From NCBI GenBank assembly GCA_030670375.1, contig DAOVBT010000179.1:1-5269 (forward strand): DNA of 5,269 nucleotides, written 5' to 3'. Positions 1 to 5,269 of this stretch are shown one piece after another. The translations under genes were made by a program, and so were the position numbers. This DNA comes from Candidatus Aminicenantota bacterium (GTDB lineage Bacteria; Acidobacteriota; Aminicenantia; Aminicenantales; Aminicenantaceae). The notes beneath the pieces are model-generated. The model searched no databases, was not told the origin of the DNA, and worked only from the letters and a program-made list of their open reading frames with translations. The stretch's first letter is position 1; every line of letters begins with the position of its first letter.

Positions 1-224
1 CGCTGCTTGTGGGCAAAATAGGTCGCAAGGAAAAGGGCTGCAACCAGGATAAATATATCCATATATTCCAAAACCATAGCTCTGGGCACAGGGGTGAGCA
101 GATCGGGTCGTATGTAATCCGACTGAAAATCGGGTTTGGGAAAGCGCTCCTGAACTTGTGACAAGACAAAAAGAGGACTGAGAAGCAACAGGACAACGAG
201 AAAAATCTTCAGTGGCTTTAACAT
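1..224 (-). CDS. N-terminus of a membrane protein, probably NosR/NapH-like 4Fe-4S family (partial)
   Basis: Only the first 74 codons lie in the window; the gene continues past base 1. It begins MLKPLKIFLVVLLLLSPLFV, which is a signal peptide or first membrane helix (about residues 5-22). A hydrophilic loop of about 30 residues follows, rich in Pro and Asp, and then a second hydrophobic helix (about 55-70, DIFILVAALFLATYFAHKQ) ends in basic residues. The ATG lies one base after the stop of the polyferredoxin gene and has no clear Shine-Dalgarno sequence, so translational coupling is likely. From memory, NosR/NapH-like polytopic proteins with C-terminal Fer4_5-type clusters often open with a helix like the second one, followed by a CxC-containing segment. 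That part is outside the window, so the family call is inferred from the N-terminus and the ferredoxin neighbour. It could be another polytopic membrane protein. Confidence 0.55.
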   Translation of the reverse strand, partial: MLKPLKIFLVVLLLLSPLFVLSQVQERFPKPDFQSDYIRPDLLTPVPRAMVLEYMDIFILVAALFLATYFAHKQ

Positions 225-225
225 A

Positions 226-813
226 TTAATCCATTATATATTTTCGGCTCTCATCTCCCTTGAGAATGTAAGGCCGGCTGGCCGGTACGCGTTTCCATGC
301 CTGGGAAGGGCACCTCCTGGCAATAGAGCACTGATTGCAATTCAAACAGCGGTCATGCCGAACCTGCAGGTACAAAGATCCGTTTCCGAAGGAGCTGCAA
401 CCCTTTACGCATTTGCCACACCCGATGCACAGTTCCTCATCGATCGTGTATTCAAAATAGGGATCTTCAATGTATGTCCGCTTGATCGCACCGGAGGGAC
501 AGAGCTGGCTTTCCGCTCCTGTGTCTCTGGATTTGGCACCGGGCTGGAGATATCCGCTGCACAGGTCGCAATAACCGCACATCGAATAGGAATGAACGCA
601 TTTCACGGCCGAGTGGGGCAAAACACAGTTGACCGCACATTTTTCACACTGGATACAGATGTTGGGGTCCAACTGCCAGACCATCTCTTCGGAAGAAGAT
701 TTGCTGAACAAAATTCCCGCCAATCCTCCGACGGTCAGGCCCACGACAGTGTGCAAGCTCTTCCGCACAAAATCCCGGCGCTTTATTCGGTCTTCAAATG
801 TTTTTTCTTTCAT
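226..813 (-). CDS. Tat-exported polyferredoxin (multi-4Fe-4S protein)
   Basis: A 195-residue protein that probably carries electrons between a membrane redox protein and a periplasmic partner. Residues 11-18 (KRRDFVRK) are a twin-arginine motif, followed by a weak hydrophobic stretch (21-36). No convincing AxA cleavage site is seen, so the leader may stay as an anchor. The mature part has 17 cysteines: a CxxCxxCxxxC set at 53-63; a C-x6-CxxCxxC set at 72-85; a lone CP at 105; a second CxxCxxCxxxC at 129-139; and CxxCxxC-x5-CP at 156-169. This is enough for up to four [4Fe-4S] clusters. The second set is unusual and may hold a non-standard cluster. The ATG overlaps the TGA of the upstream gene (ATGA) and has AGAGG six bases ahead, which supports this start. 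A Tat leader fits a protein whose cofactors are inserted before export. Layout resembles periplasmic electron-transfer ferredoxins of the NapG/NrfC/DmsB type; the exact subfamily is not recognised. Confidence 0.9.
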   Translation of the reverse strand: MKEKTFEDRIKRRDFVRKSLHTVVGLTVGGLAGILFSKSSSEEMVWQLDPNICIQCEKCAVNCVLPHSAVKCVHSYSMCGYCDLCSGYLQPGAKSRDTGAESQLCPSGAIKRTYIEDPYFEYTIDEELCIGCGKCVKGCSSFGNGSLYLQVRHDRCLNCNQCSIARRCPSQAWKRVPASRPYILKGDESRKYIMD

Positions 814-1079
814 TTCGGGCCTCTATTTTTCGATATTGATCGATTCAGGGAATCATGATATTCCTGCTTTGTTTCCATGGCTTTGAGCTGCTGACAACCG
901 GGAAGCTTCGAACAAATTCTGCATGGCAAATCGATGGTACAGGAGGTTTCTTTCCCGGAACTGGAGGCCCCCCTCCGACCCAGGGCTAAACCCGCAAACA
1001 CAAGACCGCTCAATACGACAGTCCGCAATCCATCCTTCATGAACTCGCGCCTGTTTTTCATTTTGTGTGCTTTCTTCAT
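810..1079 (-). CDS. Small Tat-leader protein with four cysteines, unknown function
   Basis: An 89-residue protein. Residues 9-17 (NRREFMKDG) form a twin-arginine motif, followed by a hydrophobic stretch (about 20-34). A short mature part contains CTIDLPCRICSKLPGC (47-62), spacing C-x5-C-x2-C-x5-C, then a polar, basic tail. Four cysteines could bind one Fe-S cluster or a metal, or form disulfides; there is no CxxCH, so covalent haem is unlikely. The frame is open back to 1226, but that part overlaps the NHL gene. The ATG at 1079 is preceded by GGCGGGAG eight bases away and lies 16 bases after the NHL stop, so it is preferred. A second ATG at residue 7 would also keep the leader. The stop overlaps the next start (ATGA), which links its expression to the polyferredoxin. 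It may be a minor subunit or assembly factor for that protein. No family is recognised. Confidence 0.8.
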   Translation of the reverse strand: MKKAHKMKNRREFMKDGLRTVVLSGLVFAGLALGRRGASSSGKETSCTIDLPCRICSKLPGCQQLKAMETKQEYHDSLNRSISKNRGPK

Positions 1080-1087
1080 CACAGGAT

Positions 1088-1095
1088 CTCCCGCC
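1088..1095 (-). promoter_or_regulatory. Ribosome binding site that fixes the start of the four-cysteine gene
   Basis: GGCGGGAG lies directly after the NHL stop codon and eight bases before the ATG at 1079. It supports this start over the longer open frame that reaches back into the NHL coding sequence. Confidence 0.7.
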
Positions 1096-2085
1096 TCATA
1101 TCTTTTTCTTTGCAAAGATCCGGACAAGCTTTTGTTTCGGATCCAAAACATAGATTTTTTGAGCAGAATCAACAGCAAGGTCGAGGCCGACCGTGCCTTC
1201 GATGAATTGCTCCGCAGGGGCGACAACGGAAACCAGATTTCCTATCCGGTTGTAGATCTTGACTCTGGCAAGGCCCTTTTCGCTGGTCACAAAAGAGCCG
1301 TCCTCCAATAAGGCAAAGTGCGACGGATTGCAGCATCCGCTGAATCCCCGGATTTCCATTCCGAACTCACCCCATGATGTCCGGAAATTCCCATCGACAG
1401 AATAATTCTCGAGGGAATGGCGCCCGGTGTTGGCAACCCAGAGAAATCCGTCCGGGTCGACGGCCACGTCAAAATAGGGGCTGGGGATGATAAATCCGGG
1501 GACATCTTTGGCTTCGTTTTTATCTCCGATTCTTTGAAGCCTGGTTCCGGATTTATCGAATTTCCATACGATTTCATTCCCTGCGTCGGCGACAAAAACA
1601 CTTTTTACTGAGATCGCAATCGATGTAATGATGGCCTCTTCACCCAGAGATTCCCAACTGGCTTGTTTTATACCTTCCTGATCGTAAACTTCGACATGAT
1701 CTCCCATCCCTAGATACAAATCGTTGTTATTGTCGACAGCCAAACAATGGACCGGCACATTTGTAAAAAAAGAAGACTGCATTGTCCCATCGTTGTTGAA
1801 GACAAGAACGGAATCGTTCCCAGACACATAAATCCTATCGTCCGGCCCGACGGCGATTCCGGAAACCTTCGGCAACTGGATGGGAATGCGACCTACTTCA
1901 GAGTAATGAATCAAATCGGCATCGCTGGCTTTATAGCTTTTTATATCGTAGGCAAAAGGATTTTGTTGATTTTTTTTCGCATTATCTCGGACAGCCATGG
2001 TACCAAAGTAAAGGACGCCCGCCACAGAAACCGCTAAAATCGCCCCTGTCAAGATTTTGTCTCTTTTTAAATTAAAAATACCCAT
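1096..2085 (-). CDS. Membrane-anchored six-bladed NHL-type beta-propeller
   Basis: A 329-residue protein with a short basic N-terminus (KRDK), one hydrophobic helix (about 11-30) and a long extracytoplasmic domain, so it is a probable signal anchor with the N-terminus inside. Six repeats of the NHL type are seen near residues 74-99, 113-139, 153-180, 205-232, 256-283 and 300-325. Each has a pattern such as LAVDNNNDLYLG or VAVDPDGFLWVANTG followed by an aromatic-rich strand. This matches the length of a complete six-bladed propeller. A striking loop, GFSGCCNPSH (247-256), carries adjacent cysteines; Cys114 is the only other cysteine. NHL propellers bind proteins, ligands or metals, and some are enzymes; nothing here fixes a substrate. 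The start is 15 bases after the stop of the upstream propeller gene, with a weak GGAAA ahead. In the operon it is the third propeller and stands just before the two Tat proteins, which suggests a scaffold or a redox partner, by inference. Confidence 0.88.
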   Translation of the reverse strand: MGIFNLKRDKILTGAILAVSVAGVLYFGTMAVRDNAKKNQQNPFAYDIKSYKASDADLIHYSEVGRIPIQLPKVSGIAVGPDDRIYVSGNDSVLVFNNDGTMQSSFFTNVPVHCLAVDNNNDLYLGMGDHVEVYDQEGIKQASWESLGEEAIITSIAISVKSVFVADAGNEIVWKFDKSGTRLQRIGDKNEAKDVPGFIIPSPYFDVAVDPDGFLWVANTGRHSLENYSVDGNFRTSWGEFGMEIRGFSGCCNPSHFALLEDGSFVTSEKGLARVKIYNRIGNLVSVVAPAEQFIEGTVGLDLAVDSAQKIYVLDPKQKLVRIFAKKKI

Positions 2086-2100
2086 TTCACAGTTTCCAGC

Positions 2101-3534
2101 TTAGGGATTGGCTCTTAGGTCGATACAGACCAATCGGCGCGAATCCCGCGCGAGCAACCGGCCGTTGATAAAAGCCAATGGCCCCCAAGCATCCACTCCT
2201 TCGAGAATTTTGGCCTGAGCCAGTTGAACGTATTCCTTCGCACTGGCTCTGGCTATGGTTAAAACCCCGTCATCACTCAGTATGAAAAACTTATCATCGG
2301 CCACGATATAGGGGCCCAGTCCGAACCGATTCGTCTTTCCGCTGGACCAGACAAATCGACTGATGTCATCGGGATGACAACAGACGAATTGATTGCGCAG
2401 AGGCCCGGCATCCTTGGGCAATATACAAAAAAGATGTCCCGCATAGAATAGCGGCGTTTGCTGTTCAGACGCCATCCCTTCCTCCGGTTTTATCGTTTGA
2501 AGGGCTTCCACCGAAAAAAGACCGTCTTCATGCTTGATTCCGACCATCGAACTGCCCGACCCATACCCGGCCGTCAGAAAGATCCTCCCGTCTCCCAAAT
2601 AGACAGGGGATGGCGCGATGACATTGTGGTTCCACAAGCGGGATTCAAACAAGATCTTGCCAGCATCCTCCCCATCTGCGGCAACTCCCACAATCCCCCC
2701 GATAGCACAGTATACATACATCTTTGTCCCGTGTATCACAAAAGGCATGATAGAGGAATGGGCCATTTTCCAGTTGTTAGGATTGGGCGTTTCCCAAGCC
2801 ACTTCACCGGTTGCGCAATCGACAGCGATGATCAACGCCTTCCCTCCGACCGCAAAAACCGCTAAGGAGTCATCGATCAGAGGACACTGTCCGGTGTACC
2901 ACAGGGGTACCTCGGTCCCGTATTCTCTCTCAAGGTCGATTCCCCACCTGAAATCACCCGTCTCCGCATCCACACACATTACGTGACATTTGGGCCCGAT
3001 CGTCACAACATACTTGTCCGTTACCGCAGGCACGGTCCGAGACATCCCATGATTCCGTTTTATCATGATGTCGTACCCCCGGCGCCAAATCTCTGTTCCA
3101 TCATCGAAAGAAAAACAGCGCAACACATCCGCTCTCTTTTCTTCATCGTAATCCAGAAGATAAACCCGTCCGTTAGAAACGACAGGGCCGGCATGGCCCT
3201 CTCCCAATTCTATGGACCAGAGAATGTTCGGCCCAGCGTCGTTCCATCTGTCGATAAGTGGGATACTTTCCTTGCTGATATTGTCGAAACCGGCGCCTCG
3301 GAACCTCGGCCAACTCCCTCGGATCGTGGAAGGGATTCCCTCAAAACTGGCAAAATAAGCCCCGATTTCCACCGCCTCACTTGCGCTTACGAAGCCAGGA
3401 GGCCGGTTGTCCATACCAGGAATGCTCTCTGCAAAATCCTTGACCGGATTGTACAGGAGCCACCAAGTCAGAAAAATCAGTCCAAGAAAGGCTGTCCCGA
3501 TAAGAGTGACGCGGTTTAATAACTTCTCATTCAT
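2101..3534 (-). CDS. Membrane-anchored PQQ-like beta-propeller protein
   Basis: A 477-residue protein of the PQQ_2/quinoprotein-like propeller type. It starts MNEKLLNR, followed by a signal anchor (about 9-27) and then the periplasmic domain. The family entry motif WPRFRGAGFDN is at 75-85. Propeller strands of the kind CFSFDDGTEIWRR (140-152), CVDAETGDFRWGIDL (187-201) and AVDCATGEVAWETP (237-250) follow at regular spacing. There are ten cysteines, including adjacent ones at 385-386. It is shorter than PQQ alcohol dehydrogenases (about 600 residues) and lacks a haem domain, so PQQ binding is not shown. The ATG at 3534 overlaps the upstream gene by eight bases and gives a compact anchor. An ATG at 3561 would add nine residues and overlap more, and neither has a good Shine-Dalgarno sequence. 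It is a paralogue of the gene before it, sharing the GYGSG/GYGTG segment and the entry motif. Role in substrate oxidation or complex scaffolding is inferred only. Confidence 0.88.
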   Translation of the reverse strand: MNEKLLNRVTLIGTAFLGLIFLTWWLLYNPVKDFAESIPGMDNRPPGFVSASEAVEIGAYFASFEGIPSTIRGSWPRFRGAGFDNISKESIPLIDRWNDAGPNILWSIELGEGHAGPVVSNGRVYLLDYDEEKRADVLRCFSFDDGTEIWRRGYDIMIKRNHGMSRTVPAVTDKYVVTIGPKCHVMCVDAETGDFRWGIDLEREYGTEVPLWYTGQCPLIDDSLAVFAVGGKALIIAVDCATGEVAWETPNPNNWKMAHSSIMPFVIHGTKMYVYCAIGGIVGVAADGEDAGKILFESRLWNHNVIAPSPVYLGDGRIFLTAGYGSGSSMVGIKHEDGLFSVEALQTIKPEEGMASEQQTPLFYAGHLFCILPKDAGPLRNQFVCCHPDDISRFVWSSGKTNRFGLGPYIVADDKFFILSDDGVLTIARASAKEYVQLAQAKILEGVDAWGPLAFINGRLLARDSRRLVCIDLRANP

Positions 3535-4750
3535 CACCGATATGATAAACCATGAGGGCATCGCCGTGCCGGATGTAAAGACGCCCGTCCTTTATAACAG
3601 GATGGGCCCAGTGTTCGCCAGAGCCTTTTTTTACACGAAAAGAGCTTTTCACTTCAAACTCCTGTGGATTGGGTTTGACCAGAGCCACATCCCCTCTTTC
3701 ACTGTAACAATACATCATTCCGTCCGAAAAAATGATCGCCCCTTTGTTCCCGATTTTCCTTGCTGTGTACAGGACCTTCCCGGTTTTCCAGTCCAGGCAG
3801 TGCCATCCCCGGCCGCTATGGCCCGAGCCATAGATATGGCCATCGACCAAAACCGCAGCCCCCATCTGACTATCCAGTTTTGCCTGGGACCAAATCCGCT
3901 TGACGCTCGTTCCGTCTTCGGAGAGCTCGAACATCTGACCGCCGGTGCCATAACCGCTGACCGTGTAAATAAAACCGTTATGATAAAGGGGTGTATTCGC
4001 ATTGACATCATAATCCGTGACATGGGAATGGCGCCACAAATACTCTCCCGTGTCCGCATCGATGCCGATGACAGACTTGCCTGTCATGGTTACAAGAAGA
4101 CGTCTTTTTCCGTGTTGGACAAGACAGGGGGAACAGTATCCTGATGTTTCACCGTCTGCTTTGATCTTCCAGATCGTTTTCCCGGAATGCCTGTCCAGGG
4201 CGGTAATCGTGACCTTCCGTCCGCCGGGAGTGCAAAAAACACGTTCCCCATCCACAAGCAGGGATTCCGTCATCCCCCACTGCAAATTTCTTGCTCCAAA
4301 TTGTGCCATCAGATCGACCGACCAAATCTTTTTCCCATCCGTGCTAAAACAGACGGCTTGTCCCTTTGCGCTCATCAGATAGATCCTGTTGCCGACAACG
4401 GTCGGAGTCGTCCGGGCACCGGGCCGACTGCCATCCCATTCAGGACCGTAGGATGCCTTCCAGATTGGCTTGCCTTCCGTATCAAAGGCAAACAGAAAGC
4501 CTTCTCCGCCGGTCATCCCGGTCAGGTAAACACGATCCGCAGTCACGGCCGCCGAAGAATAGCCATCGCCAAGCCCCTCCATAGACCACATTTCCTTCGG
4601 CCCTTCCTCCGGCCAGGTCTTCAATAGACTCTCGTCGGGATAAACGCCATCACGGTTAGGACCTCGCCACTGAGATTCTATTTGTCCAAAGGCCACAGAA
4701 TAGCCCAAGCCAAAAAAGGTCATAAGGATCACAACGAATATCTTTTTCAT
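3527..4750 (-). CDS. Secreted PQQ-like beta-propeller protein, first gene of the operon
   Basis: A 407-residue protein. The N-terminus MKKIFVVILMTFFGLGYSVA is a Sec signal peptide, with likely cleavage near residue 22 (after AFG); there is no lipobox cysteine. The mature protein opens with QWRGPNRDGVYPDESLLKTW (27-46), the entry signature of PQQ_2-type propellers common in secreted bacterial proteins. Repeats of the AFDTEGKPIW, CFSTDGKKIW, ALDRHSGKTIW, GIDADTGEYLW and CLDWKTGKVLY kind are at about 88, 134, 184, 228 and 318. A GYCSPC segment (204-209) has a CxxC pair. PQQ ligands cannot be assigned, and many such proteins bind no PQQ. AGAGG six bases before the ATG gives a good ribosome site. 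It leads the operon and follows the divergent regulatory region. The stop TGA overlaps the start region of the next gene. Confidence 0.9.
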   Translation of the reverse strand: MKKIFVVILMTFFGLGYSVAFGQIESQWRGPNRDGVYPDESLLKTWPEEGPKEMWSMEGLGDGYSSAAVTADRVYLTGMTGGEGFLFAFDTEGKPIWKASYGPEWDGSRPGARTTPTVVGNRIYLMSAKGQAVCFSTDGKKIWSVDLMAQFGARNLQWGMTESLLVDGERVFCTPGGRKVTITALDRHSGKTIWKIKADGETSGYCSPCLVQHGKRRLLVTMTGKSVIGIDADTGEYLWRHSHVTDYDVNANTPLYHNGFIYTVSGYGTGGQMFELSEDGTSVKRIWSQAKLDSQMGAAVLVDGHIYGSGHSGRGWHCLDWKTGKVLYTARKIGNKGAIIFSDGMMYCYSERGDVALVKPNPQEFEVKSSFRVKKGSGEHWAHPVIKDGRLYIRHGDALMVYHIGDE

Positions 4751-4833
4751 TCCACACCTCTATTCAGGAAAACTATATTCTAGGACACTTTGCCTATTCT
4801 TAACAATCAACTTATAACCAAGCCTCAATGTTA

Positions 4834-4855
4834 TACTAATCCTATGGAATTAGTA
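4834..4855. promoter_or_regulatory. 22-base imperfect dyad, possible operator
   Basis: TACTAATCCTATGGAATTAGTA (bases 4834-4855) pairs with its own complement at 9 of 11 positions; the outer seven pairs (TACTAAT / ATTAGTA) are perfect. Size and symmetry fit a site for a dimeric repressor or activator. It lies over the predicted start point of the leftward candidate promoter, where a bound repressor would block transcription. There is no known regulator gene in the window to pair it with, and A+T-rich DNA yields short dyads by chance, so this is a moderate call. Confidence 0.4.
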
Positions 4856-4857
4856 AT

Positions 4858-4886
4858 ATAGTACATTTTTCCTATTTTACCGTCAA
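4858..4886 (-). promoter_or_regulatory. Candidate sigma-70 promoter of the leftward operon
   Basis: On the minus strand TTGACG (4886-4881, five of six matches) is followed after 17 bases by TACTAT (4863-4858, four of six). The start point would be near 4851 with a leader of about 100 bases. An alternative is TTGTTA (4806-4801), 18 bases, TAGAAT (4782-4777), which would give a leader of about 20 bases. The sequence alone does not decide between them. Confidence 0.35.
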
Positions 4887-5010
4887 TCAAGCGACAGATT
4901 TGGAAGTCCTCCTGATTCATGAATTTGCGCAAGCATCACCATAATCATCCTGAATTTTGAACTCGAATTGAGATAGTAGCAAAACCCGAGTCATAGGACA
5001 AATTTCGTCT

Positions 5011-5039
5011 TTGACATATGGACGTAATATTTTTATTAT
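5011..5039 (+). promoter_or_regulatory. Near-consensus sigma-70 promoter of the rightward gene
   Basis: TTGACA (5011-5016, six of six) and TATTAT (5034-5039, five of six) are separated by exactly 17 bases. The predicted start near 5046 gives a leader of about 37 bases that holds the ribosome site. The box quality suggests fairly strong basal expression by a housekeeping sigma factor. Confidence 0.75.
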
Positions 5040-5066
5040 TACATTTAACACGACTACTAAATCTTG

Positions 5067-5072
5067 AAGGAG
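5067..5072 (+). promoter_or_regulatory. Ribosome binding site of the rightward gene
   Basis: AAGGAG lies ten bases before the ATG at 5083, and a second purine run (AAAGGAAA, 5073-5080) lies closer. Together they make the start at 5083 secure although the gene is incomplete. Confidence 0.75.
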
Positions 5073-5082
5073 AAAGGAAACC

Positions 5083-5269
5083 ATGCACATCAAAAAAATT
5101 ACATTCATCATTTTTTTCTTTTTGTTTCCTTCACAGGCACTCCACGCCCAGTTCTACAAAGTCTATGACTACCAACCCACAGAAGCCGGCGAGATAGAAG
5201 TGGCGATGTGGAATTCCTTTATCGTATCCAGTGATGTCGACTACAATTATTTCGGACAATCGCTTTCCA
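5083..5269 (+). CDS. N-terminus of an exported protein, possibly an outer-membrane beta-barrel (partial)
   Basis: The first 62 codons are present and the frame is open to the window edge. MHIKKITFIIFFFLFPSQAL is a Sec signal peptide with a likely cut after residue 22 (LHA before Q). The mature start is rich in Tyr, Asp and Glu (QFYKVYDYQPTEAGEIEVAM) and is followed by WNSFIVSS and a YNYF segment. Alternating polar and aromatic residues just after a signal peptide, with a EAGEIEVAMWN-like first strand, recall outer-membrane barrels of the uncharacterised transporter-like type. This is a resemblance only, since most of the protein is missing. The gene has its own promoter and ribosome site and is divergent from the redox operon, so shared regulation is possible but not shown. 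Confidence 0.75.
   Translation, partial: MHIKKITFIIFFFLFPSQALHAQFYKVYDYQPTEAGEIEVAMWNSFIVSSDVDYNYFGQSLS

Larger units (their letters stand above)
4751..5082. other. Divergent AT-rich intergenic region
   Basis: These 332 bases separate the leftward operon from a rightward gene and hold no credible gene. They are clearly richer in A and T than the flanking coding DNA. They contain the two candidate promoters and the dyad listed separately. Other small repeats were seen: ATTCATGAAT, a perfect 10-base palindrome at 4915-4924; TAGGACA in direct orientation at 4781 and 4994; and CCTAT at 4793, 4841 and 4871. None of these is strong enough to name. No terminator-like hairpin with a T-tract is needed here, since both flanking genes point away. 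Confidence 0.8.

Noticed and set aside
355..858. 167-codon open frame on the plus strand
   Set aside because: It runs antisense across the polyferredoxin, whose cysteine motifs are clear. Its product has no recognisable pattern and there is no ribosome site.
1080..1226. Longer N-terminus for the four-cysteine protein
   Set aside because: It would overlap the NHL gene by about 130 bases and put the Tat leader about 55 residues inside. A good ribosome site precedes the ATG at 1079.
2377..2382. c-type haem site in the 477-residue propeller (CCH)
   Set aside because: The residues read FVCCHP, so the first cysteine of CxxCH is missing. It is only an adjacent cysteine pair followed by His.
3407..4144. 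245-codon open frame on the plus strand
   Set aside because: It lies antisense to both propeller genes. The minus-strand frames carry family motifs and signal sequences, and this one carries none.
2101..4750. PQQ-dependent dehydrogenases
   Set aside because: Both proteins are much shorter than known PQQ alcohol dehydrogenases, and no set of PQQ or calcium ligands can be assigned. They are called PQQ-like propellers only by fold.
4915..4924. ATTCATGAAT palindrome as an operator
   Set aside because: It is perfect but only 10 bases, A+T-rich, and not placed against either promoter. Such palindromes are common by chance.
4781..5000. TAGGACA direct repeat as paired binding sites
   Set aside because: Two seven-base copies 213 bases apart in AT-rich DNA are weak evidence.
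4917..5111. 64-codon minus-strand frame
   Set aside because: It crosses the promoter and signal peptide of the rightward gene. Its hydrophobic start is the complement of that AT-rich region.

Overview
The window comes from a bacterium that is almost certainly Gram-negative. It has Sec signal peptides, two Tat (twin-arginine) leaders, membrane-anchored propellers facing the periplasm, and what may be the start of an outer-membrane protein. Several starts have Shine-Dalgarno sequences, and the rightward promoter is close to the sigma-70 consensus, which fits Bacteroidota poorly. I cannot name a phylum from the sequence. An anaerobic or redox-versatile lineage is an inference from the iron-sulfur proteins.

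Almost all of the window (1 to 4750) is one leftward operon of six genes, read from right to left. In order they are: a secreted PQQ-type beta-propeller (4750-3527); a larger, membrane-anchored paralogue of it (3534-2101, 8-base overlap); a membrane-anchored six-bladed NHL propeller (2085-1096); an 89-residue Tat-leader protein with four cysteines (1079-810); a Tat-leader polyferredoxin with 17 cysteines (813-226, ATGA overlap); and the first 74 codons of a membrane protein that looks like the N-terminus of a NosR/NapH-type iron-sulfur protein (224 to beyond base 1). Junctions range from an 8-base overlap to a 16-base gap, and no terminator is visible between genes, so co-transcription is very likely.

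Bases 4751-5082 are a divergent, AT-rich regulatory region. It has a near-consensus promoter for a rightward gene, a weaker candidate promoter for the leftward operon, and a 22-base imperfect dyad at the predicted leftward start point that could be an operator. The rightward gene starts at 5083 and runs off the window. It encodes an exported protein of unknown function.

Taken together, the operon looks like an extracytoplasmic electron-transfer module: a quinol-linked or membrane-embedded Fe-S protein, a periplasmic polyferredoxin, a small cysteine protein that may be an accessory, and three propeller proteins as possible catalytic, scaffold or substrate-binding parts. No c-type haem motif (CxxCH) is present in any of the proteins, and nothing in the sequence identifies a substrate. 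The joint function is inference.
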